Below are positions 44,265-53,420 of a stretch of DNA of 64,000 bases, piece by piece; within the stretch, counting starts at the first letter, position 1; each line of letters opens with the position of its first letter. A program made the translations under genes and the position numbers. The notes under the pieces are model-generated. The model was not told the origin of the DNA. It ran no database searches and saw nothing but the letters and a program-made list of their open reading frames with translations. Where the stretch lies: NCBI GenBank assembly GCA_017557535.1, contig JAFYYM010000034.1, positions 59,795 through 123,794 of the forward strand, written 5' to 3'. This DNA is from Bacteroidales bacterium (GTDB lineage Bacteria > Bacteroidota > Bacteroidia > Bacteroidales > UBA932).

Positions 44265-45191
44265 CTACAAAGCTGAGAGCCTCGCTTGTGCCGAGGCTTT
44301 TTCCATTTCATCCGTAGTCACCCTGATAAGCATCGGGAGGTACTTCTTCTCGAGCTTGACATTCTTGTCGTTTCGGGCCAGGAGCACGCAATTCTTGATG
44401 GTTGCGTAGTCATCGGGGTGCTTCTTCAAGACCTTGTTGTACATCTTGAGGGCGTTCTTGCTGTCCTTTTTGTAGACAAGGTAGTAAGAGCCGATATTGG
44501 TCATATACTGGCTGGCGTCCGGATAGTACGAGAGCATCCTCTCGGAGAGCTCCTTGAAAGCCTCATATGAGGTTGGCGTGCCTATCTTATAAAAAGCGAA
44601 GCAGCAATCCTGCATCACGGCGGGGAAAAGATCCTTGTCAGAGACAAGCCCGGGATACTCCCATGTCGGGTGACTATGGCCGTCGTAATCAATCAATGAC
44701 CTTAAGGTCTCGAGTGCCATGTCAGGACTATCTTTCTCATAATCGAGAAGAGCTGAGAGTTTGAACGCCCTCAGATCCAGACGGTTTTGGTTAAGCTCGA
44801 TAGCCTTGTCTATCGCCTGGGTGGCCTTTCCGAACAGATCGTCATCGAAACTTGAGATAATGAAATAGTTCACATCGTTACCAAGCGAGTCTTTCAATGT
44901 CAGGGAGGGAGCGTCGCCCAGATACCTGTTGCCTTCCTTCACCTGGAGACTCTCGGAGCGGCTCTTGCTGAAATAATAGGTGAACTTCGCGAGGAGCATG
45001 TCCAAATCGTCGGGATAATCCCTCTCCCACTTCTGCAGATGGGTCTCAATGCCCACTCCCACGACTCCCAACTTGGAGACCAAGAGGTTATAACGATCAA
45101 GATAATCCTTCTGGGAGGGTTTCACCTGAGCGGCTAAAGGAAGGGCGAAGACTACCGCGGCTACGGCCAAAAGTATTTTCCTCATATTCAT
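44265..45191 (-). CDS. exported TPR-like protein
   Basis: A 308-residue protein with signal peptide MRKILLAVAAVVFALPLAAQ. The rest is helical, with TPR-like units (FGKATQAIDKAIELNQNRLD, MALETLRSLIDYD, ALKMYNKVLKKHPDDYATI). No enzyme motif is visible. Its ATG overlaps the TGA of the RsmF-like gene (ATGA). The last codons also encode a terminator hairpin for the opposite strand. It probably acts as a periplasmic scaffold; function unknown. Confidence 0.75.
   Translation of the reverse strand: MNMRKILLAVAAVVFALPLAAQVKPSQKDYLDRYNLLVSKLGVVGVGIETHLQKWERDYPDDLDMLLAKFTYYFSKSRSESLQVKEGNRYLGDAPSLTLKDSLGNDVNYFIISSFDDDLFGKATQAIDKAIELNQNRLDLRAFKLSALLDYEKDSPDMALETLRSLIDYDGHSHPTWEYPGLVSDKDLFPAVMQDCCFAFYKIGTPTSYEAFKELSERMLSYYPDASQYMTNIGSYYLVYKKDSKNALKMYNKVLKKHPDDYATIKNCVLLARNDKNVKLEKKYLPMLIRVTTDEMEKASAQARLSAL
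44278..44304 (+). terminator. terminator of the BASS-SUMF1/sialidase transcript
   Basis: AGCCTCG-CTTGTGC-CGAGGCT followed by TTTTCC is a 7-bp perfect stem with a T-run, 30 bp after the sialidase stop. It lies inside the 3' coding end of the convergent TPR gene, where it encodes the helical EKASAQARL stretch. Confidence 0.7.
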
Positions 45192-46546
45192 AAATCTATT
45201 CTTATTCTTCTTTCAAGAGGGTGGAGATTGTTCCACCTTCTGCCAATATTCTTAACAAAGCCTAGAGGGTGCCCCTCATGGCAAACTATCAAGTAACCTT
45301 CCGGTTGTCCTTCAATGAATATGCCGTCCCGGTGGAGATACCTCAATGCGGTCTCCTTATCCAGCTCCACCGACGGATATTTGTCAAGCGGCGGTTCGAT
45401 GCTGAGGGCCCAGTCGGCTGAAGGCACGAAGTCCCGTCCCTTTGAGATACCCTTCTCAAGACCATTCCGCAACGGCTTGAGAATCTCTATCCCTTGTCGA
45501 GTTGTCCCGGATGGGGAAGTCTTCTCAAGTATAGAGACGAACTGGCCCTCCCCTTGCACGAATCCAGGGACAAGCAGGCCACCAGTCCTTGTCTTAATCA
45601 CTCCAGGGAGGCTTGAATATTCATAATCAATTATTTCCGCTCCGAGTTCCTTGGCCGTCCACTCGACATTGCTGTCATTCTCGGCTTCCTCGAAGGTGCA
45701 GGTGGAGTAAATCAGCAGCCCACCTTCGCGAAGGGATGGCCAAGCGTCGGCCAGTATCCTTCTCTGACGGGCAGAGCAAAGGTCAACCGCTTCCGGGGAC
45801 CAGTCCTCAACCGCCTTGGGGTCTTTGCGGAACATTCCCTCGCCAGAGCATGGGACATCAGTGATAATTATGTCGAAATACCCTTCCAATGCGGCGAAGG
45901 CTTTGGGATCACGAGAAGTCACGACGACATTGGGATCACCCCATATCGCCACATTGTCGGCCAGAATGGAGGCCCTGTTTCTCATGACTTCGTTGGCCAC
46001 CAGCAGGAAAGAGTCCCCGAAACGTTGCCGCAAAGAAGTGGACACATCTGTCGTCTTGCCTCCGGGGGCGGCGCATAGATCCAGTACCCTGATGGGCCTT
46101 CCCATGCTCTCGAAACGGTCCAGATGCTCCCGGAGGATGTGGCCGACAATCATGGCTGACGAGTCTTGGACATAATAGCATCCGGCGTGGAACAAAGGGT
46201 CCATCACGAACCTCGGACGCTCCGCCAACATCACCCCGTACTCGTTCCACAGCACCTTCTCGCAGGTCTCGTCTTCCCAGAAGGGCTTAGGGGACGAGAC
46301 CACTGCCACCCTCGGCATGTTAAGAGGGGGGATCGGAGCGGAGCGGAGCGAAGCGAGCGGTGGGGCCGAGCGAAGCGAGGCGGTCGAGCCCCTAAGGCCC
46401 TTCTGGGAAGACGGTAATTTGAAAGGGTTAAGGCGGATGGATACTGAGGGGGGAAGGGAAAAGGCTTCAAAGGCGACGCGGGCTTTCTCAGGCCCGACCG
46501 CCCTGGAAAGGATGTCCATCAAGACCCTGTCCTCGATTCCCTCCAT
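45188..46546 (-). CDS. RsmF/NOP2-type rRNA m5C methyltransferase with an in-frame insert
   Basis: A 452-residue enzyme using SAM to methylate cytosine C5 in rRNA. The core has DLCAAPGGKTTDVS (SAM), DVPCSGEGMFRKD (Cys about 233) and IYSTCTFEEAEN (Cys about 283), the two-cysteine RsmB/RsmF signature, plus a C-terminal RNA-binding region (GIFIEGQPEGYLIVCHEGHPLGF). Between RLNPFKLP and the WNEYG region an unusual stretch (about residues 46-92) contains two near-repeats (ASLRSAP) and is encoded by an inverted-repeat element listed separately. The active site is intact. Confidence 0.9.
   Translation of the reverse strand: MEGIEDRVLMDILSRAVGPEKARVAFEAFSLPPSVSIRLNPFKLPSSQKGLRGSTASLRSAPPLASLRSAPIPPLNMPRVAVVSSPKPFWEDETCEKVLWNEYGVMLAERPRFVMDPLFHAGCYYVQDSSAMIVGHILREHLDRFESMGRPIRVLDLCAAPGGKTTDVSTSLRQRFGDSFLLVANEVMRNRASILADNVAIWGDPNVVVTSRDPKAFAALEGYFDIIITDVPCSGEGMFRKDPKAVEDWSPEAVDLCSARQRRILADAWPSLREGGLLIYSTCTFEEAENDSNVEWTAKELGAEIIDYEYSSLPGVIKTRTGGLLVPGFVQGEGQFVSILEKTSPSGTTRQGIEILKPLRNGLEKGISKGRDFVPSADWALSIEPPLDKYPSVELDKETALRYLHRDGIFIEGQPEGYLIVCHEGHPLGFVKNIGRRWNNLHPLERRIRIDL
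46271..46412 (-). repeat. inverted-repeat element inserted in frame in the RsmF-like gene
   Basis: The left arm GTCTTCCCAGAAGGGCTTAG (from 46271, continuing GGG) matches the complement of the right arm CCCTAAGGCCCTTCTGGGAA (extending to 46412), a 23-bp inverted repeat with one inserted base. Between the arms are GAGCGGAGCGGAGCGAAGCG and GAGCGAAGCGAGG direct repeats. The host frame stays open. Confidence 0.65.
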
Positions 46547-46552
46547 CTGCCT

Positions 46553-47044
46553 CTATGCCTGCCCCTGCCGCTTGGCGAATTCCTCCTGCATCTTCCGCAT
46601 GGTCTCCTCATCGACCCCTTCCGGCATCCTGCCCTCAGAGACAGACACCAAGCCATCCACGACCTTGTCCAGAGCCTCCTTGATCTTTCCGGAAAGCATC
46701 ATCTTCATCATGAGATTGAGGTCCGCGTGAAACTCCACGTGGAAGTCAGTCCTCTGGGAGCCATCCGGGACAGCGTCGAAATGGAGCGAGCCGCCGAAAC
46801 TGAACGGTGCTCCGTTATCGACAAACTGGATCAGTGAATATGGGACACGGTCCCTGACCATGATTCCTATCTTGAAGCCCTGCACTGTGGCCGTGATCGT
46901 GTCATAGTCCGCCTCCACTCCCTGACGCTTGTCCTCTGGGAGCATCTGGAGGAAATTCCTCATGTCCACGAATGCCATATAAAGCTCAAATGGAGACTTC
47001 GAGACTATACCATGTTTGCTGCTTATCTCTGTGTTCATATTCAT
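46553..47044 (-). CDS. SRPBCC/START-like hypothetical protein
   Basis: A 163-residue soluble protein. The opening IVSKSPFELYMAFVDMRNFLQMLPEDK and the strand pattern that follows (FKIGIMVRDRVPYSLIQFV, FHVEFHADLNLMMKMML) match the SRPBCC lipid- or ligand-binding fold, with a C-terminal amphipathic helix. There is no signal peptide. It lies between pyrE (8 bp) and the RsmF-like gene (6 bp), so it is in the same transcript. Function unknown. Confidence 0.6.
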   Translation of the reverse strand: MNMNTEISSKHGIVSKSPFELYMAFVDMRNFLQMLPEDKRQGVEADYDTITATVQGFKIGIMVRDRVPYSLIQFVDNGAPFSFGGSLHFDAVPDGSQRTDFHVEFHADLNLMMKMMLSGKIKEALDKVVDGLVSVSEGRMPEGVDEETMRKMQEEFAKRQGQA

Positions 47045-47052
47045 AATAATAA

Positions 47053-47691
47053 TTATCTATTCCAACTCGCCGGGTCACGGCGCCAATCCTGGAGCAACTC
47101 TGTCTCCGACTGTCCGACAATACCTTCGGCGGTGGCCTCCTCAATAAGCGCGCCATAGTTCGAGAGGGTGACGAGAGGCACACCGGCCTCCTTGAACCTC
47201 TCCGCCGCGATGTCAAAACCATAAGTGAATATCGCCACCATCCCCAGAACCTCGGCGCCGGCCTTCCGCAAGGCGTCAACAGCCGCGAGGCTACTCATCC
47301 CGGTAGAGATAAGATCCTCTATCACAACGACTTTCGCCCCTTCCGGAAGCTTGCCCTCGATCTGCGATCCTGTGCCATGATCCTTCGGCTTAGGACGGAC
47401 ATAAACAAAGGGCTTGCCGAGCCTGTCAGCTGCAAGGATCCCGTGAGCGATAGCCCCGGTGGCCACTCCAGCCACCACCTCAGCCTCAGGATAAAGCTCA
47501 ATGACCTTCGCGGCGAAAGCCTCAGCCACCAACGAACGCAAAGAGGGGGCGGATAGAATACGGCGGTTGTCGCAATAAATCGGCGAATGCCAACCGGAGG
47601 CCCAGGTGAAAGGCTGGTCCGGCTTCAACAGGACAGCGCCGATCCGGAGCAACCCCTCCGCCAGTTTTCTATCTATTTGTTCCATATTCAT
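47053..47691 (-). CDS. pyrE: orotate phosphoribosyltransferase
   Basis: A 212-residue enzyme joining orotate and PRPP to OMP in pyrimidine synthesis. Visible: FTWASGWHSPIYCDNRR (orotate loop), YVRPKPKDHGTGSQIEG (flexible loop) and the PRPP motif VVVIEDLISTGMSS. I start at the ATG at 47691 (or 47685); the 50 codons upstream in the same frame lie beyond the predicted transcript start. It is divergent from the NUDIX gene. Confidence 0.95.
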   Translation of the reverse strand: MNMEQIDRKLAEGLLRIGAVLLKPDQPFTWASGWHSPIYCDNRRILSAPSLRSLVAEAFAAKVIELYPEAEVVAGVATGAIAHGILAADRLGKPFVYVRPKPKDHGTGSQIEGKLPEGAKVVVIEDLISTGMSSLAAVDALRKAGAEVLGMVAIFTYGFDIAAERFKEAGVPLVTLSNYGALIEEATAEGIVGQSETELLQDWRRDPASWNR

Positions 47692-47705
47692 TTCAAATGA
47701 TTTTT

Positions 47706-47713
47706 TAAATTCG
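47706..47713 (+). promoter_or_regulatory. candidate variant -7 box of the NUDIX-queA transcript
   Basis: TAAATTCG differs from TAnnTTTG by one base and sits 38 bp before the NUDIX ATG. The same octamer followed by C occurs before the UbiA-family gene and, on the minus strand, before the M13 peptidase. No clear -33 element is visible. Confidence 0.3.
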
Positions 47714-47725
47714 CGTCGTAGCCTA

Positions 47726-47733
47726 CAAATATA
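47726..47733 (-). promoter_or_regulatory. -7 promoter box of pyrE
   Basis: TATATTTG on the minus strand, exact to the consensus, 34 bp upstream of the pyrE ATG. The expected transcript start near 47719 supports the short form of pyrE. Confidence 0.5.
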
Positions 47734-47742
47734 GCGATTTAA

Positions 47743-48384
<642 letters not shown>

Positions 48385-48408
48385 AAAGTATCGGAATAAT
48401 AGATATTT

Positions 48409-49458
48409 ATGAAACTCTCCCAATTCCAGTTCCTCCTTCCCAAGGAGCGCGTGTCCCAGGAGCCCACAAGATGGCGTGATGAATGCAAACTCATGGTTGT
48501 CCATAAGGACACTGGCGAGATCGAGCATCGGGTTTTCAAAGACATCATCGATTATTTCGGGAAAGGTGACACCTTCGTCCTTAACGACACGAAGGTATTT
48601 CCCGCAAGGCTTTACGGAAAGAAAGAGAAGACTGGAGCTGACATCATGGTGTTCCTGCTCAGGGAGCTCAACCGCGAGCAGCATCTCTGGGATGTGATCG
48701 TGGATCCCGCCAGGAAGATCAGGATAGGCAATAAGCTGTATTTCGGTGAGGATCAGAGCCTTGTTGCCGAGGTGATCGACAACACGACTTCCAGGGGACG
48801 TACATTGCGTTTCCTCTACGATGGCTCTTACGAGGATTTCAAGCAGTCATTGTTCAGTCTCGGTGAGTTGCCTGTCCCCAAATGGGTCAAGAGCAAAGTC
48901 ACGGCGGAGGACAAGGAGAATTACCAGACCATATTCGCTGACAAAGAAGGAGCTGTGGCCGTTCCCGCCGCCGGTACCCATTTCAGCAGGGAGCTGTTCA
49001 ACAGGATGATCCTCAAGGATATTGATAAAGCTTTCATTACCGTCCACATGGGCATCGGGCAGTTCCGCAGGGTCGATGTGGAGGATCTTTCGAAGCATAG
49101 GATGGACTCTGAGCGCCTGATTGTCGGAGCGGAAGCCTGCCGGATCATAAACAAGGCCAAGAACGGAGGACATAAGGTGGTCGCCATAGGCACCACAGTC
49201 ATGCGGGGACTGGAGACTTATGTCACCACCACCCACGAGGTCAAGCCATATGACGGATGGACGAACAAGTTCATATTCCCGCCCTACGAGTTCTCGATTC
49301 CTGACGCTATCGTGTCCGGATTCCATCTCCCGGAATCGACGATGCTCATGGCCGTGGCAGCTTTCGGAGGCTTCGACAACATCATGAACGCCTACAAAGT
49401 CGCCCTTGAGCAAGACTATCGCTTCGGCCCTTACGGCGATGCGATGCTCGTCCTCTAG
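48409..49458 (+). CDS. queA: S-adenosylmethionine:tRNA ribosyltransferase-isomerase
   Basis: A 349-residue enzyme that transfers the ribosyl group of SAM to preQ1 in tRNA, giving epoxyqueuosine at wobble position 34. It shows the QueA N-terminus (MKLSQFQFLLPKERVSQEP), FVLNDTKVFPARLYGKK, VAVPAAGTHFSRELF, ITVHMGIGQFRRVDVED, VVAIGTTVMRGLE and the end FPPYEFSIPDAIVSGFHLPE. It is shorter than the E. coli enzyme by only a few residues. Confidence 0.95.
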   Translation: MKLSQFQFLLPKERVSQEPTRWRDECKLMVVHKDTGEIEHRVFKDIIDYFGKGDTFVLNDTKVFPARLYGKKEKTGADIMVFLLRELNREQHLWDVIVDPARKIRIGNKLYFGEDQSLVAEVIDNTTSRGRTLRFLYDGSYEDFKQSLFSLGELPVPKWVKSKVTAEDKENYQTIFADKEGAVAVPAAGTHFSRELFNRMILKDIDKAFITVHMGIGQFRRVDVEDLSKHRMDSERLIVGAEACRIINKAKNGGHKVVAIGTTVMRGLETYVTTTHEVKPYDGWTNKFIFPPYEFSIPDAIVSGFHLPESTMLMAVAAFGGFDNIMNAYKVALEQDYRFGPYGDAMLVL

Positions 49459-49482
49459 GGGGACCCCTGATATTAATAAACT

Positions 49483-50655
49483 ATGGAAAATTTCAATGAG
49501 GAAAGGGCGTGCCTATGCGCGCTCAACCGGGTTTTCGGATTCGAGCCGAAAATCGGGAGAGGCCTGGTGGAGGCCTTTGGCGGCGCCGCTGCCGTGTTCA
49601 AAGTTCCACAAAATGAGGTATTAGAGTTTCTGGGGCAATTCGCCAGGACGAAATACGCTTCCATGATCACCGGAAGCGCATTCGAGTCCGCTTCCATCGA
49701 GTTGGAAAGGCTGGCGGCCAAAGGATGCAGGTTCATAGGCATGGGAGAGCCTGGATACCCAAAGGCGCTGATCGAATGCGATGACCCTCCACTGGGGCTG
49801 TATTACAAAGGACTCCTTCCGCCAGATGATGTTTTTGACAAAAGCCCGCAAATCTCCGTTATCGGCACAAGAAATCTCTCCTATTATGGCAGGGACTGGT
49901 GTCGGAATATCGTGGAAGCCCTTTCTAAAGCGAAGATCAAACCGATGATTGTCAGCGGGTTGGCCCTCGGCATTGACGTCACGGCCCACAAAGCCGCCCT
50001 TGACTTCGGACTACCCACGACCGGAGTCATGGCGACAGGGATCGACGGTTTATATCCACCTCAAAACGAGAAGGTGGGAAAAATGATGGCAGAGACACCA
50101 GGAAGCGCTTTGATCACAGATTATCCACCCGGCACAGAAGCGGTCAGGATCAATTTCCTGCGACGGAACAGGATCATAGCCGGGATGTGCCAGGCCACTA
50201 TCCTGGTCGAGTCCAGGATCAAAGGCGGTGGAATGATGACCGCGCGGCTGGCTAATTCTTATGACAGGGATGTTTACGCGCTTCCAGGCAGGATTGACGA
50301 CCCTTTGTCCCAGGGATGTAACATGCTGATAAGGGAGAATATAGCTGAGCCGATAGGGAATCTGGCGGATCTGGTCGAAAAGCTGGGGCTAGGAAGGACA
50401 GGAATATCCCTGAAATCTGATTTCAAGTCTGAAGTTGAGGATTGTTATTCTTCTTTGGATGAGAACTCAAGGAGAGACATCCTCAAAGTCGCCATGGCGG
50501 TGAAATCCAGACGTGGAATCAGCGTCGATGAGATCTGTTCCCTCCTCGGATGGACATTCAGCAAGGTCAGCCGGATAATCAACACCCTTGAATGCGACGG
50601 CCTAATCTCCGTTGACCTGCTTCAGCATTGCTTCCCAAGAGTCGCGAAAGCGTGA
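49483..50655 (+). CDS. dprA: DNA-processing protein DprA
   Basis: A 390-residue protein that loads RecA on incoming single-stranded DNA. An N-terminal HhH/SAM-like region (about 1-85) precedes the Rossmann domain: ISVIGTRNLSYYGRDWCRNI, MIVSGLALGIDVTAHKAAL, GTEAVRINFLRRNRIIAGM and VESRIKGGGMMTARLANSYDRDVYALPG. A C-terminal winged-helix DML1-like part follows. A complete gene suggests natural transformation is possible but does not prove it. tatD follows by 30 bp. Confidence 0.94.
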   Translation: MENFNEERACLCALNRVFGFEPKIGRGLVEAFGGAAAVFKVPQNEVLEFLGQFARTKYASMITGSAFESASIELERLAAKGCRFIGMGEPGYPKALIECDDPPLGLYYKGLLPPDDVFDKSPQISVIGTRNLSYYGRDWCRNIVEALSKAKIKPMIVSGLALGIDVTAHKAALDFGLPTTGVMATGIDGLYPPQNEKVGKMMAETPGSALITDYPPGTEAVRINFLRRNRIIAGMCQATILVESRIKGGGMMTARLANSYDRDVYALPGRIDDPLSQGCNMLIRENIAEPIGNLADLVEKLGLGRTGISLKSDFKSEVEDCYSSLDENSRRDILKVAMAVKSRRGISVDEICSLLGWTFSKVSRIINTLECDGLISVDLLQHCFPRVAKA

Positions 50656-50673
50656 AATGAAAGAAATAATGAG

Positions 50674-50681
50674 TATCTTTG
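50674..50681 (+). promoter_or_regulatory. candidate -7 box just before tatD
   Basis: TATCTTTG matches TAnnTTTG exactly and ends 4 bp before the tatD ATG, so a transcript from it would be leaderless. No -33 element is obvious; it may be fortuitous. Confidence 0.3.
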
Positions 50682-50685
50682 GGAT

Positions 50686-51447
50686 ATGTTTCTCATCGAC
50701 ACCCATTGCCATATCTCCGACGAGGCTTTCGCTGGAGACGAGGAAGGTTACCTAGCCAGGGCCATGGAAGCCGGAGTCGGGATTATGCTCCAGCCAGACG
50801 TGGACAGCAGGGACAGGAAGGCGATGTTCGACCTTGTGGACCGCCATCCAGGGGTCCTGTACCCGATGCTAGGGCTTTACCCTGGCTCCGTGGACCAGGA
50901 CTGGAGGAAAGAGATAGACCTCATGCTTGAATATTCAGGAAAGGATATCGTGGCGATCGGTGAAATCGGGTTGGACTACTATTACGGGAAGGAGCATGCC
51001 AAAGAGCAGAAAGAGGCCCTCCACTGGCAGCTGGATTACGCCGCGGAGCGCGGGATGCCCGTGAATATCCACCTCAGGGACGCCATGGGAGACTTTCTCG
51101 AGATCCTTAGCGCTCACAAGGGTCTCAAGGGTAATATGCACGCTTACAGCGGCAGCTACGAGAGTTTCCTGGAGCTCCAGAAGTTGGGAGACTGGTACAT
51201 CGGGGTCGGTGGTGTGGTCACTTTCAAAAACGCCTCACTGGCTGAGGTGGTGAGAAAAGTCCCGCTTGAGAGGATTGTCCTTGAGACGGATGCCCCGTAC
51301 CTCACTCCTGTCCCCTACCGCGGCAGGAGGAACGAGAGCTCCTATATCCCTTTCATCGCGGCCAAAGTCGCCGAGCTGAAAGGAGTCCCGGTCGAAGAAG
51401 TGGCCGAGGTGACGACAACTAACGCCAGAAATCTATTCGGAATATGA
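50686..51447 (+). CDS. tatD: TatD-family metal-dependent DNase/hydrolase
   Basis: A 253-residue TIM-barrel metallohydrolase. It begins with the metal-binding DTHCHISDEAF and has IGEIGLDYYYGKEHAKEQKE, PVNIHLRDA, MHAYSGSYE (where most members have HCFSG) and LETDAPYLTPVPYRGRRNESSY. Such proteins cleave DNA or RNA 3' ends in repair and turnover. Its stop overlaps the asparaginase start by 4 bp (ATGA). Confidence 0.92.
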   Translation: MFLIDTHCHISDEAFAGDEEGYLARAMEAGVGIMLQPDVDSRDRKAMFDLVDRHPGVLYPMLGLYPGSVDQDWRKEIDLMLEYSGKDIVAIGEIGLDYYYGKEHAKEQKEALHWQLDYAAERGMPVNIHLRDAMGDFLEILSAHKGLKGNMHAYSGSYESFLELQKLGDWYIGVGGVVTFKNASLAEVVRKVPLERIVLETDAPYLTPVPYRGRRNESSYIPFIAAKVAELKGVPVEEVAEVTTTNARNLFGI

Positions 51448-52481
51448 AAGGTTCCTCATCAATACTCCTAATCTACACCGGCGGCACCATAGGCATGCGG
51501 CAGGATACTATCGACGGGACGCTGAAACCGTTCGATTTCAGCCAGATCCTTGAGGAGGTCCCCGAACTCGGGAAATTCGCGGTGCGGATTGACTCCCACA
51601 CTTTCGACCCCCTTATCGACTCCTCCGACGTGGAGCCGTCGCTTTGGCAATCAATAGCCAACCTGATAAAGGACAAGTATGACGATTATGACGGTTTCGT
51701 TGTGCTCCACGGGACGGATACCATGGCGTATTCGGCCTCGGCCCTGAGTTTCATGCTGGAGAATCTCTCCAAGCCTGTGATATTCACCGGAAGCCAGCTG
51801 CCGATTGGAGTGCCTCGCACGGATGGCAAGGAGAATTTGATCTCTTCAGTGGAAATAGCCTCCGCGAAAGACAAGGCAGGCCATCCCAGGGTACCGGAAG
51901 TCAGTGTCCTTTTCGACTCCAGGCTCATGCGCGGGAACCGCTCCACTAAGATGAATTCGGAGAATTTCAACGCCTTCGCGTCTCCGAACCACCCTCTTCT
52001 GGCTGAGGCGGGAATAAACATCCGGTATAATGACAGTTTCATCCGTGTACCGGAGTCATGGAACGCCCCCCTCCAGACAAGTGTCTCGCTTGACACCAGA
52101 GTCTCAATCCTCAAGATACACCCCGGGATCACCCCCCAGGTGGTGAGGAACATTCTCTGCGGATCAGAGACCAGAGCTGTCATACTCGAGACATACGGTT
52201 CAGGAAACGCACCCTCAAAGGGTTGGTTCCTCGATATTGTCGCCGAGGCGTCAAACATGGGGAAAATCCTGGTGAATGTGACCCAATGCCTCTCAGGGAC
52301 CGTGAACATGGATCTCTACGCCACAGGGAAAGCCCTGGAGAATGCCGGAGTCGTGTCCGGTCTGGACATCACGACTGAGGGTGCGCTGTCGAAACTTTTC
52401 TACCTGATGGGCAAGAGCGGAGACAACGAATGGGTAAAGGCAAGACTAGGGGAGAATCTTAGGGGAGAAATTTCAAAGTAA
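51444..52481 (+). CDS. ansA: type I L-asparaginase
   Basis: A 345-residue cytoplasmic asparaginase. The two catalytic threonine regions are seen in LIYTGGTIGMRQD and VLHGTDTMAYSASALSFML. GSQLPIGVPRTDGKENLISS, SRLMRGNRSTKMN and ILETYGSGNAPS complete the fold. With asnA and asnS in the same window, the organism can make, use and degrade asparagine. Coupled to tatD by ATGA. Confidence 0.93.
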   Translation: MKGSSSILLIYTGGTIGMRQDTIDGTLKPFDFSQILEEVPELGKFAVRIDSHTFDPLIDSSDVEPSLWQSIANLIKDKYDDYDGFVVLHGTDTMAYSASALSFMLENLSKPVIFTGSQLPIGVPRTDGKENLISSVEIASAKDKAGHPRVPEVSVLFDSRLMRGNRSTKMNSENFNAFASPNHPLLAEAGINIRYNDSFIRVPESWNAPLQTSVSLDTRVSILKIHPGITPQVVRNILCGSETRAVILETYGSGNAPSKGWFLDIVAEASNMGKILVNVTQCLSGTVNMDLYATGKALENAGVVSGLDITTEGALSKLFYLMGKSGDNEWVKARLGENLRGEISK

Positions 52482-52517
52482 CTCTTGCCTTTTGAAAATA
52501 AATTAGTAAATTGCAAC

Positions 52518-52539
52518 GGTTTTTTGTGAGGTTTTTTGT
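52518..52539. repeat. 10-bp direct repeat upstream of exbB
   Basis: GGTTTTTTGT occurs at 52518-52527 and 52530-52539 in the 124-bp gap before exbB. The TTTG ends could act as -33 elements, but I did not find a matching -7 box at the right distance. Confidence 0.3.
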
Positions 52540-52605
52540 CCAGGAAATCAAGAAGAAAGATATAACTATTTAATACTTTATTAATTAAAACACACGAAAA
52601 CGGTT

Positions 52606-53382
52606 ATGAAAAAGTTTTTCATGTTCTTGGCTGTAGCAGGTGCTCTCACCTTCTGCGCCAGCGTCGCGTCCGCTCAGGATCAGACCGCCCCTACCGAGCA
52701 GGCCACCCAGCTCACCGCTGAGGACCTCCTCAAGGGTACCGGTGAGGATGTTCCTTTCCACCAGCAGATTAAGTCCTACTTCATCCAGGGAGGTCCCGCC
52801 TTCATGTCCGCGATCATCCTCTGCTTGATCCTCGGTCTTGCTCTCGCTATCGAGAGGATCCTTTATCTGTCGTTCGCGAAAACTAACACCAAGAAGCTCA
52901 TCAAGAAGGTCGAGGACGCTCTCGCCGAGGGTGGTGTCGAGAAGGCTAAGGATGTCTGCCGTGACACAAAGGGCCCCGTCGCCAGCATCTTCTATGACGG
53001 TCTGCTTCACTATGACGAGGGTCTTGATGTTGTTGAGAAGAGGATCGCCTCCGCCGGTGGCGTCCAGATGAGCCTTATGGAGAACAACCTCTCCTGGATC
53101 TCCCTCTTCATCGCCATCGCTCCTTCACTCGGATTCTTGGGAACTGTTATCGGTATGGTCAAGGCTTTCGACGCCATCGAGGCCGCCGGAGACATCTCCC
53201 CGAACATCGTCGCTGGAGGTATGAAGGTCGCCCTTATCACCACCGTCGGCGGTCTTATCGTCGCTATGATTCTCCAGGTTTTCTACAACTATATTCTTTC
53301 CAGGATTGACGCTCTCTCCATCGACATGGAAGAGGCTTCGATCAACCTCGTCGACGCCCTCGCGAAGAACGAGAAGAAATAA
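52606..53382 (+). CDS. exbB: ExbB/TolQ/MotA-family proton channel subunit
   Basis: A 258-residue inner-membrane protein with an N-terminal signal-like segment (MKKFFMFLAVAGALTFCASV, cleaved near ASAQ). Three further helices follow: FMSAIILCLILGLALAIERI, WISLFIAIAPSLGFLGTVIGM (the conserved GFLGTV motif) and LITTVGGLIVAMILQVFYNY. With ExbD it converts proton flow into energy for TonB-dependent uptake. It is the first gene of the exbB-hypothetical-exbD-exbD operon. Its G/C-rich synonymous codon choice suggests high expression. Confidence 0.93.
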   Translation: MKKFFMFLAVAGALTFCASVASAQDQTAPTEQATQLTAEDLLKGTGEDVPFHQQIKSYFIQGGPAFMSAIILCLILGLALAIERILYLSFAKTNTKKLIKKVEDALAEGGVEKAKDVCRDTKGPVASIFYDGLLHYDEGLDVVEKRIASAGGVQMSLMENNLSWISLFIAIAPSLGFLGTVIGMVKAFDAIEAAGDISPNIVAGGMKVALITTVGGLIVAMILQVFYNYILSRIDALSIDMEEASINLVDALAKNEKK

Positions 53383-53420
53383 TCATCATTAGTTGTAACA
53401 ACCTTTAGAGTCTTATTGAA

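Noticed and set aside
46321-46385. GAGCG/GAAGCG repeats considered as a CRISPR or tandem array
   Set aside because: Units are short, irregular and lack spacers of uniform length. They lie within the inverted-repeat element in a coding frame.
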